Assembly: GCA_030704615.1 (NCBI GenBank)
Contig: CM060732.1
Span: 44,373,053 to 44,437,052 of the forward strand
Source: Takakia lepidozioides
Lineage: Eukaryota > Streptophyta > Takakiopsida > Takakiales > Takakiaceae
Direction of reading: 5' to 3'
DNA length: 64,000 nucleotides
Positions 31,909 through 43,051 of this stretch are shown one piece after another. The position numbers were made by a program, and so were the translations under genes. Every line of letters begins with the position of its first letter. Positions within the stretch are counted from its first letter, which is position 1. The notes under the pieces are model-generated. The model was not told the origin of the DNA. It worked only from the letters and a program-made list of their open reading frames with translations, and ran no database searches.

Positions 31909-33369
31909 TCAAACTCCGGGGAAAGAGTGGAGTGGTGCACGAAGATCTCGCCAGGCTTGAGGGGGGAGCTCGTTCCAGCTGCATTGGTCTTGCACAGGGC
32001 TGCTGCATATGAGGCCCTGTCTGCCCCAGGTATGTTGAGACTTCTTGTGGAGCGCAGCTGCATTCGTGGCGTCATGTTCAATGTCTACACAGAGTTTCCC
32101 CCATGCTTTCCTAGCCTCAGTTTGTAAGTCCCAAAATACACTGGCAAGGAGAGAGGATGTTGTTGTTGTGTAGCCTTGGAAAGTGTTCTTACAACATAGT
32201 TTCCATAAGTGCCACATCGTAGAGGCTCTGAGGGTTTCAAACACTGGGCAATTTAGGGTTCTATTCTTGGAAGCTGGGTCATAGTCATGAGAGAAGGCAA
32301 TGTTCGATGGATTCCAATACTGCAGTGGAACAACAAGCACACAAGAGGGCTCCCTGGAATTGTAGGCATTCCCCCACTTTGAGAACTCTATTAACAACCT
32401 GCCAAAGGAAAGCTGCTATCTTTGATGGCCGGGTTTTGATCCACACTGAGCCCCAAATGATTTTCCAGTTCTCATCGCGGAAGTTGTAGAGCCCCCATTT
32501 TGGTTCCCATTTCTTGTTCATGGGTTGGGTGATTGACAGGGCTTTGTAGCCCTTTTTTGTTGTGTATGCAAAGAAGGGTTCTGGGGTGGTGTTGAATTTC
32601 CATAACCATTCGGAGGGGTCAATATCCAATTCTGCTAGTGGCCTACCCAAAATCCATACAAAGGAGTTGGTTGATAGCCAAGCTCTAGTGGTGATAGTGA
32701 GGGGTGGCTGGGGATTCATACCCTTATCTGTGGTTGTCCAGCAGTAGACACGGATTGGGGTGAGAGGCATAGTTTGGATTGTCAAAGGTTCTATAGAGGT
32801 AAGTGTGAGTCTTAGGGAGGTGGTGTTGATGGCGAATGTGAAAACAGCTATGTCATTTATGGATATGTCATCTACAAAAACAATGGTAAGCTGGTTGTGA
32901 AGTATGATGAGTGCCCAGGATTTTGGGACTGGTTCCGGAGGGCCTGCGGAAAGGGTGGCCAACCATTGCACTGGTATAGATGAACAAGTTGTTGGTGGCC
33001 TTTTGTGGCCCTTGCAAGGCCTACAGCCTGAGCCATAGATTGTAGAGATATGAAACCAATCCCTGACCATATGTTATGAATTTGTCTGATGCCAAGGCAG
33101 TCCCATTTGGACCACCTTTTTGCCTGGTTTTTCTGAGAAGGGGTCAAAGGAGTGTCGTTTAGAAACAAGTGTTGTCTCTTAACTTCATAGAAGGTACTTG
33201 GCTGGGCTTTTACAAGCAGTTTCCTTAGCCGCCCCCAGGCTGACCAGATGTTAGACCATAGGGCGGATCCCACTGTCTTCAGATTAAATCCTTGAGTGAG
33301 CCAACGTAGGGAGGGGCTCCATGGGGTAGTCTTGAGAGGGGAGGATTTTGTAATGTGGTCATAGACCAA
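31909..33369 (-). pseudogene. LINE ORF2 C-terminus with zf-RVT-like region
   Basis: Frames give WSNIWSAWGRLRKLL, then FFAYTTKKGYKAL, IIWGSVWIKTRPSKIAAFLW and a Cys/His-containing end (CACCSTAVLESIEHC), the zf-RVT pattern. The last frame has TMWHLWKLCCKNTFQGY. Frame shifts lie near 33060 and 32390. Confidence 0.65.
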
Positions 33370-33441
33370 GAATTTCCACCATCCCCCCTCCGGCCCTAGA
33401 AACCTGGGTATCCCTTTGCCAAGAAGAGCTACAATCTGTGT

Positions 33442-34484
33442 TTATGGATCGAGTATCCCTAACCCCCCTTTTTTTTTGGGTAAACAGATTTGGGCCCAGG
33501 CTACAAGCGGTCGTTTGTTTTGGGATGAGGTCTCGGCTCCCCAGACAAAGTTCCTAAGCAGGCGCTTGATTTCCTGAATCTGTTTAGAGCTTGGGCGCCA
33601 GGAAGAAGCATAATACCATAATCCAGCTGAATGAATCTGATTAGCAACAAGGGCTCTACCTGTAATTGAGAGATGTTTTGAACCCCAGTAAGTCAGTTTC
33701 CTCTTCAAGTTGGTCATTGTGGCAGCAAAAATCTGTTGGTCTGTCAAACCAATTCCATATGTGTAGCCCAGTAGTGTGGTGGTCTCCCCAGGTTTGATCA
33801 GCCACCTTAGCCCTTGATCCATTCCCCATGCGGGCGGGGATCCCATTGTGGATTTTGAGAGGTTCCCTACCAGCAAATCTGAAGTCTTATTCCAGTTTAC
33901 TTTGAATCCAGATGTTGCACAAAACTTGTTCAAGGTAAACCCTGCCCGGTCCAAGTTTTCCGGGGTGGCTTGCAACATTAAAAAGGTATCATCAACGAAC
34001 ATTGAGTCCACCAAGAAATTGTACTGCCTGGTAATGTAGTTAGTGACCCTGAGGCCCTTTATAAACTGATTTTGCTGTAGCATGTAGCCGAGTGTATCTG
34101 CCACCACCAGAAACAGGAAAGGTGAGAGGGGGCACCCTTGCCTCACTGAGCCTGCAGAGGGAACGAAGCTAATAAATGGCCATTGATTGAGACTCTGCTA
34201 GATGCATCGGTGAGTAATATCCTGACCCATTTGCAAAAGGATTGGGGAAAACCCAATTTGGCCAAGGCTGCCAGCAGGTATGACCATTCAACACGATCGA
34301 AAGCCTTCTCAAAGTCTAAAAGGAGGAGGGCAATAGCTTGGTCTGTTCTAGCCGTGAAGTCTGGAATTTCTTGGGCTAGAAGGAGGTTATCCAATATGTA
34401 TCTACCCTTGATAAACCCTGTTTGATTTGGCCTAATTATAGTTGGAAGTAGAGGTTGCAATCTAAGGGCCAGTGCCTTCGCCAC
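33442..34484 (-). pseudogene. LINE reverse transcriptase core
   Basis: Frames give PNQTGFIKGRYILDNLL, ALLLLDFEKAFDRVEW (first Asp) and, after a shift near 34146, MRQGCPLSPFLFLVVAD and the catalytic FVDDTFLM with two aspartates. The thumb has KVNWNKTSDL and TTLLGYTYG. Apart from the shift the polymerase motifs are well kept, suggesting a fairly young insertion. Confidence 0.8.
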
Positions 34485-34550
34485 TATCTTGTAGGCTACA
34501 TTGAGGAGGGTTATGGGCCGATAATTTGATATGTTTGTTCTATCACCCTT

Positions 34551-36210
34551 TTAATAGAGTAAGGTTATAACTCCTTGTGTCATAATTGTGGGCATGTGTC
34601 CCCGTTGAAACACGTGGTTTGCCATTGCAGTGAAATCCCTGGAGATTTCCGGCCACAATGCTTTGTAAAATTCCACCGATAAACCGTCTATGCCTGGGGA
34701 TTTGTTGTTCTGAAGTTTCGATAATGCTTCACCCAGCTCTATATCTGTGAACTCACCTTCTAATTGGGAGGCGAACTGGTGGGATAGCAGGGTAGGGGTG
34801 TGTATCAAACAAGATGTTTGTTCTTCTGTTGGTTGCAGGGAGTCGAGGTCACTATGAAAAAGATTATGGAAGTGCCTGCCAGCCAGCATGGCCATGGCCT
34901 TTGGTGTAGAAGTTGAAGTGCCTGATGGCTGTTCAATGAGCTCAGAAATTGTTTGAGAGGCACGTCTCAATCTTGTTTTGTCGAAAAAATATTTATTCAT
35001 TTTTTCTCCTTTTGTGGACCAGTTGACACCCGCCTGCAATTTCCACTTCCTCTCCTGGATTTTGTGATGAATGTCAAGGTTGTTTCTGGCTTGGACATAT
35101 GTACGGTATGTGTCTTCATCACAGCGAGTGGATTCTATTTTCGATTGACAAACTTTGAGGCATTTGTTTAAGGCTATGACCTTCCTCTTCCTGATGCTTG
35201 CTAGTTCCTGACTCATCCTCTGACTTTCAATATTGACAGCCTTCAGCTTGGCCAGGAAGAGATGCATAGGGTTTAGGAGGTCACTTCCCGCCTGAGTCCA
35301 AACCCTTAGCAGGCCTTGCTTGAAGCTTGGCAGCTTAAGGAGGAGGTTATTTATTTTGTAAAGGCCTCTACCCCTTCTGTAAGAGTCTGGTAGGGTTATG
35401 GAGAGGGTAATTGGTGCATGGTCAAAGCATAAGGGTATTGGTTCTTGAGGGGCTCTCTTAGCATATTGAACTAAGTCAAGGGAAATATAAGCTCTATCAA
35501 GACGAGCCATACTTGGATATGCTAGAGAACGGTTATTGGACCAGGTAAAGGTGATGTTTGATGACTATCCAAAGATTGGTACTGCTTCTGTGAGGTTGTG
35601 TGTTTGCATGCAGTTGAACCACTGGTCCATTTCTTCTGGGTTTGAGGTAAATAACCCCGTGCCTCTTCTATCCTCTTGCATCTCCACCATATTAAATCTC
35701 CGGACAATATCCAACTATCTATTGAAGGTTGTTCCCTCATTTTTGTGTTGAGAGTGTTCCAAAATTCTGCTCTGTCAGTAGAATCGTTGGGTGCATAGAT
35801 ATTCACCAGCCCAATTGGATCTGTTGAGTTGGGTAGGGATAAGGCACAAAATAGCAATCTTCCGAGGAGCCAGGTGTCCTGCGTAGTGAGGAACGGTTGA
35901 ATGGTAGGTGAAAGAAGTATTGCAGTACCTCTTTTCGTACCCGTGGAAGTGGGTTTCCATAAGGAGTTAGCTAATGGCCATAGAAAATCAGTGAGGCTAT
36001 CTATTTTCCCTTGACCTAGTTTATGCTCCTGCAGGAATATGATGGAATGATTTGCAAGGAAGGGAGTCAGCCAGGTTTTGATTTTCAGCCTTTTTAAAGA
36101 AGTTGGGTCTGCTCCCAACCCTCTTATATTCCATGAATGGAGGTTAAAGATCATTGGCAGGTCGAGGTAGGCTGAGGCTGACAGTCTCATTTGATAGCCT
36201 AGAAGTGTGA
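34551..36210 (-). pseudogene. LINE endonuclease and RT N-terminus
   Basis: A likely ORF2 start gives MIFNLHSWNIRGLG, the Asn block of APE endonucleases. Next come IIFLQEHKLG (catalytic Glu), GLVNIYAPND and SGDL, where the usual Asn after Asp-Leu is lost. A frame break at about 35520 leads to MARLDRAYIS and FDHAPITLS, the Asp-His pair. The rest is the RT lead-in with EALSKLQNNKSPGIDGLSVE. Confidence 0.75.
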
Positions 36211-37180
36211 TAGAAGAATTTAACCCTATTGTCTCTTGGTCGCAGGGAATTTTTCCAGACATAATTGTCCGGGGGATTGCGAGTTTTATTCTGGATGAGT
36301 ATGAAAACCCCTCTAGGTTTTGTGTTTTTGGGTAGGTCATGGGATGAAAGGAATTGTCCTGTAGACACTGTGGAGATGGTTACAGATAAAACCGAGGCTT
36401 CAGTTGGGAAGAACATCGCATTGAAAAGATCGTTAAAACCAGGGTATCTCTCACTGATTGAGCCATCGGAGGGAAGAGTTCCAAAGGGTATGTTTTCTGG
36501 CAAATCAAACACTGGTAGCCTATGTCTGACTTGCTTCCCCCCCACGTATTTCTCTTTCTCGCATAACATCCAGCATCTAGCAAGGTTCCCAGATAAGACC
36601 TGATAAATGAAACAGGGTGAGAGAGAGGATGGTACCTTGTTTTGGGAAGGTGGAGAGGAGGGAATTAAGACCTTGGGTGGAGAAGTCACTTGAGAGTTCG
36701 GCAGCGAGTTAGCCTGGGTTGTGTCAATGATTGTTGGGGAGGATACTTGTTTGGCTCCTTTCACCGAGTCCATTATGTTGTGATTCTCCTCTTGCGTAGA
36801 CGATTCCACCTGGGAGTCTGAGGAAGAGTGAGAGTGATCTGTATGTCTGGTGCCATTAATATGATCTCTTGTCCTTTGAACCTCCATTCTGTAATTTTCC
36901 CCATCCACTTCAGAGTCCAAGTGGGCTCCCAACAACTTAAACCCATTTATCAAGGTATCCTGGTTGTGAGAGATATGGATCTTAAGAGAGGGGTTGGCGG
37001 AAAAAGTAGAGGAGGGGGGTATAGGCGGGAAACGTCACTGTAGAAAGCAAACGGCTTAGAAGCTAAAGACGGCTGTGGTGGGAGGATTAGGGATGATACA
37101 GGTAGCGAAGATGGAGGTGAAAGGGAGCAAGATGTTAGGATGAACACTGTAGAAGAAAGTATTGAAAGAGAACCAAACAA
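36144..37180 (-). pseudogene. Unrecognised LINE 5' region
   Basis: A 269-codon frame (36953-36144) lies upstream of, and slightly overlaps, the endonuclease start. It is Ser/Thr-rich in its first half and has a segment YPGFNDLFNAMFF. No zinc knuckle typical of a LINE ORF1 is visible. It could be an ORF1 remnant or the ORF2 leader; I do not recognise it. Confidence 0.35.
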
Positions 37181-37352
37181 AAACTTGTAATGTGCATATC
37201 ATTTGAAAGCTAAGCTTGGGAGTATTTGCTATTTGGTGTAAGTAAAGCAAGCAGGAAGTCGATAGGATCTGATAGAGATGGAAGAAGTTTTCAGATGACC
37301 GTTGGAGGTTGTCTCGCAGCTCCGCCATCGCGCCTCGGGGCCCCTCCTCCAA

Positions 37353-39694
37353 AATATTCGCCTCTATTTTCTTCTCTCAAAATAAATCAATAAATGATTG
37401 CCAAATTTTTTTTTTGGGAGGACCACGAAGGGACAGGTGAGCGGGTCGTTGATGAAACAGGAAAGTGAGAGTAACTGTGGTCAAGTTCGCTGTCTTTTTG
37501 GGGATGAAAAGTTGTAATAAGCCAGCGCTCAACTTTCCCACAAATCTACTGTACGAATAAATGTATAGGCCAGAAGCTGAAGAATATTCGTTAAAATATC
37601 TGACGTTCAAATGGATTTGTTCTCTCTATCCGGATCATGAAGGGAGCAGTTGGGGATATTTGTTAACGAATGGGATCATAGCAAAGGATTCTTTCGGGGG
37701 GTGTGTCAGCAAGGCAATCCATCGCCCGACCCGCCCTATTATGGTAGGGCACCCTATTATGGATGGCTACATTTTAAACCTCTGTTACTTTAACATGTAG
37801 ATGAGTTATACAGTAAAATTTTAACCACATATAAAAAAGTAAATTATTTCTCAACTCTCATTTTTTTTGGATTTTTTTTAATTTTATTACAAATATAATA
37901 TGAATTTTTGAAGATAATGAGTGGATTTTCCTACATTAGACCTACAAAAGCTATAGTTTGGTTCTAAAAAATGTCTACTTTAAAATAATCCAAAACCCAT
38001 AGGAGTTTTTTTTGTACCATGGTTAGGAGTTCCATGATTCAAGTGAAAGTCACTAATAATACATATTTGGGTGAAAAATAGTGCACAATAATAATAGTGC
38101 GTGTTTATAGAACAGACTGACAGGGTTTGAGTAACGGAGGGAAAGGTAGTGTAAGTTGGCCTTTGACCAATCCTGATTGGATGCCATCTCACTCTATTAT
38201 GACCTATTCCGTATCCTATTTTGGAGTCTTTGCAAACCCTTTGGGCGCTGGTGCATGTTGTTTCTGTTCTGATGGGACCACTACTTGGTCGAACTAGACG
38301 GGCATGGCAGAACGAGCAAATGTTACCGATGTGCTAGGGTCGATGGGGAGCAACCTCAGGAAACCAAAGAGGAATGTAGATACTTAAGCTTAGTGAACTT
38401 TTAAGAAATCGTGTTGCATCTGCACTGGGACCGACGTTTGTGCAAGCAGGTCTGGACATATGGTATTGACGATGTGCACGAACTTTGGCTAGTTTCCTTG
38501 AATAGTGACGGGCATGGCTATGGAATGAACTTTTGTAGTTGAACGATGTGGAGAAGATCAAAATGGATCACCTCCAATATGCAACTCCTTGGTTCTTGTG
38601 ATGCTCTTGTCATGCCGTTGGAGTGAATGAAGCATGCTATAGGAGCAATGCTGGAGAGCTCAGGGTGTTTGGATTGGGGCAGAGCACGCCATGGAAGACA
38701 ACAAGTGGTCCGTGCAGTTGCGGGAGTTGATGTATGTACTTCCCGACTTCTTTTGCATCTCTCTCAATAGAGGCCCATAGATGGAACAATCTCCTGTTCT
38801 GCTGGTGTTCTTCTCTAATACGCCATGCATAGACCCACTTCTCTCTTATGTTGTCTTGCTTGTGAGAGGCTCCAATATGAAAGATTTTCCATGATGGAGT
38901 TATAGTAATAGCTGGGTTTCATGAAGACAAAGTTTGAACACCATGTGCACCCTTGTAGTAGAGTAATTTTGGTTAATTGATTTTCTCCAACATAGTGTGA
39001 TAAGTAGGGTAGAATCCACTCCGAGTAGCCCAAATTGGTTACGGTAATAAGAAAATGAGAAGTAAACAGGCCTGAAGTAATAGCTGAGAGAGAAAGAGTT
39101 AGGTAGTTAGTTAGTTAGTTACTTATTAGAGGTTGGGGAAAGACGTGGGAGAAAGGCCTTGTGCATCTGATATTTTTTTCTAATACACACATAATGGGAG
39201 GAATGTATAACCTCTTGCTCAGAACTCCTACTTCAAAGTCAGTGTCCAAATCTTTAAGGGTGGTTCTACACTGATCAGCAGCAGAGTCTTGTATTGAAGA
39301 ACTAAGGAAAGAGAATCTGCATCTCAAGAGACAGATTGAGGAGTCAGGTGTTCAAGCAGTTATAAACATGTGGGATGTCATTTTGCACAACAAGCTTTCT
39401 CTCTTGTGGTGTAGCATGTCTGCCAAGTATGATTTAATGGGTTTTCTGGTGATTCTTGAGTCCAGTGAGAGCTTTCACATTTGGTGGTGAAGTGTAGGCT
39501 GAGGTGGCTGCAGAGACAGTACATAGAGAGCCAAGACAATCTGGCAACATTGATGAAATCAGGCAATGATCCTGACTGCACCTTCTACAAGCACAGTTCA
39601 GCCTGTCTTACTCTCTTTTCAGAGTCGTCCATGTCAAGTTTTATGTTGAAAGTGGTTCAAGTAGTGGTGGCAAGGTGGACAAGTCTCCTCCATT
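37353..39694. other. Intergenic, no gene seen
   Basis: Only short unrelated open frames. The strings CCCTATTATGG (about 37733 and 37751) and TCCTATTTTGGAG (about 38215) could be degenerate transposon ends but could not be paired. Confidence 0.4.
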
Positions 39695-41952
39695 TCAGAG
39701 AAGTCTTCTCCTCATAACTTGTCTACGCTGATTTTGAATACACCATCCAGGAACAGTGCCACAGTATGGTGCATGGTACTCTGTAGGGAGAATTGGTCTT
39801 CCCTCTCTAATTGCAGCATGGAGCTTGTCTCCCACTTCCCTCACATTTTTTGCTGACCAGAATTTGTCAAATGCTTTTTTGGCCACCTTCTCCTTCGCTC
39901 TCTGTTCTTGTGCAAGTTTGAGAGCTTCCTTTTCTGATGTAGCTTTAGCTCTTCTCTGCTCCTTTTGCTTTTTTTTCTCATCTCTTTCTTTGTCTGCCTG
40001 TTCTTTACGTCTAATTTTCTCGTCCAATGCCGCCACATAATCCACAGAAATCATCACTATAAATTTGGAGTAATCAATGATAGGTTCTCTAGTTTTTGCC
40101 TGTTTAAAGGTAAGCACTTGAGGGAGTGGCAAAAACTTGTTGATTCCTTCCTGTCGATGCATGTCTTCATTGTGTTGTTCATCTTCATATTGTGTTGTTC
40201 CTCCTGACTTTTTGGGTCAGCAATGTCCACAAAGTAATGGCAGGTGTAGCCATTTGCATTCTCATCTTCTTCTTCCCTAATGTCTTCAATAGTGATGTCT
40301 GGCTCATTGTCCTCTTCACTTTGAGAGTCACCCCCACTTTCTGTTTCAGAACCCTCATCAAGGCTTGGGGTTGATGCGAATGCTCTTGAAGGTCCATAAT
40401 GCTTGTCCATTGCCCTTGCATTGTATGGCCAGATTCCAACTTTTGCAAATCCTTTTGTGATGTTGTGTTTTGTAAGTACTAACCTCAAGCCTTTGCTGGC
40501 CCACTCCGCAAGATCTTCTTTTTCTGCATAGCTGTCATTTCTGCGCATTGTCGTTTCATATCGAGTTTTCCTGAATGACTTTGAAGGGACCAAAGCATGC
40601 CACATCAAGAGGCTGGAGCACATGGCTTGTGTGAGCAGGTAATGTGACCATATCCAAACCCATTCTTTGTGCTTTCAAGACTGCTTCTTTTGAAACATGA
40701 GATCCATGCCCATCCAAAATCAGTAGATGTCGGTTGGTAGGTGAAATTCCTTGTGCGTGCTTCTGGAAGTGGTCTAGCTAGCAAGTGAATAATGATTTGT
40801 TAATCCATGCTTTGTCTTGCATTGCCATAAGAGACCCCGGCTCACATTTTGCAATGTAATTCTTCCTTTTCTGTCTGCCTTTGAAGATATAAAAGTTCGG
40901 TATGGAGAGACCTGCTGCATTTACGCATACAAGTACAGATATCCATTCTCTGCTTTGAGGTATGATACCATACACATAATGTGTGCCCTTCTTTGCCAAT
41001 ACCTTTGCTCCACTTGTGCGACCAGCTTGCACTCCCGTTTCATCACAATTCCAGATTTGTGATGGGGGATACTTATGGAGATCATACATGCCTTGTAGGT
41101 TGGCATAGAAAGATTGACAATTTTTAACATTTACAGCTTTTGCTCTACTTACCTCCAAACCTTGAGCAAAGCGCAAAGATATATCAGGATGACGTCGCTT
41201 GAACCATCTCCACCACAAGTTCTCAGGTATACCCTCAACAAATGGTGTTGCGCGCTCTTGTGTGATTTCAACAACTTTCAATTTCAGTTGTCCGACATTG
41301 ATGCCATATCCCAATTCTTGCATATCGAAAATCCATTTGACAATGATATCCTCCTCATCTTTGGATAGCACTGTTGGACCTCCTTGCTTGCGACCATGCA
41401 CCCTCCCATAAAGATGATTTCTAAGAGAAGCTGGAGGAATGTTCCATTGGCGAGCAGCAACGTTGATTGGGCAGCCATCATCAACAGCATTTATGGCTGC
41501 CTTCAGGTCTTCATCAGTCCATTCAGCTCTCTTTCTTCTTTTGCTCCTGATGCTTGGAACTTGGAATTGAGAATGAAGAGGTCGTCTATCTCTATTGGTA
41601 GGTTGTGTGTTTGAGGGAGGTTGACATGCTAGTTGTGGAGAGGGACAAGGATGTTGAGATTCTGTTGGCTGAAAATGATGAGGGTTGAACCTTGCAGGTT
41701 GAGGACGCAAAGGTTAGAGATAGGTGATCTAGTGGTAAAAGGAGAGAAAGGTGATCTCACATGAACATTGGGAGAAGCATTGGGCAAGTTGGTAATGTCT
41801 TGCAAAGGAATATGAGAGGGGTTTTGAGATTGAGCAAACTGAAATGTGTTTATGTCAAACTCTTGGCTGTCCTCTTGACTATCTTGGAATGTGTAATGTG
41901 GATCAGAGGGCATGGAAGAGATCCCTAGACTAAACGATGGTGGAGAGGCCAT
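39695..41952 (-). pseudogene. pogo/Tigger-type transposase
   Basis: The minus strand encodes an N-terminal Ser/Pro-rich part (from 41952), then after a shift near 41710 a psq-type helix-turn-helix (WTDEDLKAAINAV, VAARQWNIPPASLRNHL), a CENP-B/Tc5-type region (NLWWRWFKRRHPDISLR), and a DDE_1 catalytic core with IWNCDETG (first Asp) and LLILDGHGSH (second Asp). A TAG at 40778-40780 interrupts it, and a frameshift near 40575 leads to SFRKTRYETT and NITKGFAKVGIWPYN, the usual end of the core. A charged Lys/Glu-rich tail follows. Such proteins excise and insert elements at TA sites. Only one stop and two shifts separate it from an open frame, but no terminal repeats were identified. Confidence 0.8.
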
Positions 41953-42799
41953 GGTTGCAGTCTACTGGTGATTCTGCAATAGAAAAAGCAAGACACAAGC
42001 ATGACCAATGTGTCCACTCAATATTGTTGCACACTAACCTTTTAGTGAATGATAGCAACACAAGAGTTTAGATTTGCAAATATGCAAAAGGCAGATTATA
42101 GTGCAACATTGACAAGTTAAATACAAAAGAGCAACCAAAAAGCAAAAGAGTTTAGTGAAGCTTGTACCTCAAAGTATTGTCTAATGTTGCATGTATCCAG
42201 CAAAGACTGTTTGTACGTAGAGGACTAGAGAATGGTGGAAGAACACCTTACTGATCCATTTGGATCCTAAGGAATATCTATTTTTCACCTCAAGGAGGTT
42301 ATGAAAGGTTCTAGAACCCATTTTGAATTTGAGATGTCCTTGTTCGGAACACGCTCTGGGCGACACGTCGCATGGATGGTAATAATTTATTTGGATGATA
42401 AAATATGTTCTTGAGAATGTCATCCAAAAATCATTTTATTGATAATGTTTTTATCCATTTATGACACTTACGTGCCCTATTTTGGAGGGGAGTAGAAACT
42501 GACCTGTCCAGGTTAAAGAGAACTTAGAGAACCCTATGGTTCCCATGTTCTATAGAGCTCCATATAAAGACAACCCCACACCATGACCCAACCAGCTCAC
42601 CATATCAGGGCAGCCTACCTTATCTGCAGGTGCCCACCATCCAGCTCCTTGTGCTCTGTGATTGGGTGGCAACAGAAAATATCTGGGGTTCTCCTTTCGT
42701 GTGTGGCCCCGGAGTTGAACACAGGACGAAGTAGTCCGGATGAACAGACTTCGTCGATACTCTGACTTAGGGCTTTGTCACAGACTTCGTCGAGAGTGA
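41953..42799. other. Intergenic between transposase and mL46 gene
   Basis: No gene seen. The right part should hold the upstream promoter of the mL46 gene. Confidence 0.45.
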
Positions 42800-42826
42800 T
42801 TTAGGGTTGCAAGAACGTTTAGGGTT
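42800..42826 (+). promoter_or_regulatory. Two telo-box motifs upstream of mL46
   Basis: TTTAGGGTT occurs at 42800-42808 and again at 42818-42826, about 225-250 bases before the mL46 ATG. The complement AACCCTAAA is the telo-box known from promoters of plant ribosomal-protein and other translation genes. The function here is inferred from that precedent and from position. Confidence 0.5.
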
Positions 42827-42831
42827 CCGAA

Positions 42832-42898
42832 ATCTTCGATTGTTCGTCTTCGTCTTCGATCTTCGTCTTCGAAATCGAAGATCTTCGATTGTTCGTCT
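42832..42898 (+). repeat. CTTCG-rich direct and inverted repeats in the mL46 5' region
   Basis: The 18-mer ATCTTCGATTGTTCGTCT occurs at 42832 and again at 42881. Between them CTTCGAAATCGAAG forms a short inverted repeat. This could fold as a hairpin in DNA or in a 5' UTR. Confidence 0.55.
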
Positions 42899-43051
42899 CG
42901 GGACGCACACAAGGATCTCTGCATTTCATTCTGAGGAGCATTCTGGGAGCGAAATGAAGTGTTTGGACCCTGGAGTTTTTGGTATTGCCTCCAGGGTGTG
43001 AATTTAAAGCTTGATCCTCAGCGACTGACGAGTTGAGAGAGGCAGTTCCAA

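Larger units (their letters stand above)
31449..37352 (-). mobile_element. LINE (non-LTR) element, near full length
   Basis: Reading leftward: a 5' leader near 37350, a poorly conserved region (36144-36953), an APE-type endonuclease, reverse transcriptase, a zf-RVT-like C-terminus, and an A-rich tail (T-rich on this strand, 31449-31485). The order endonuclease-RT-zinc region is that of L1-like plant LINEs. Numerous frame breaks make it inactive. Target duplications were not found. Confidence 0.8.

Noticed and set aside
37733-38230. MITE with CCCTATTATGG ends
   Set aside because: The strings are direct, not inverted, and no duplication of flanks was found.
38205-42505. Terminal repeats of the pogo/Tigger element (TTATGAC to CCTATTTTGGAG at both places)
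   Set aside because: The two similar stretches are in the same orientation and too diverged to serve as terminal inverted repeats.
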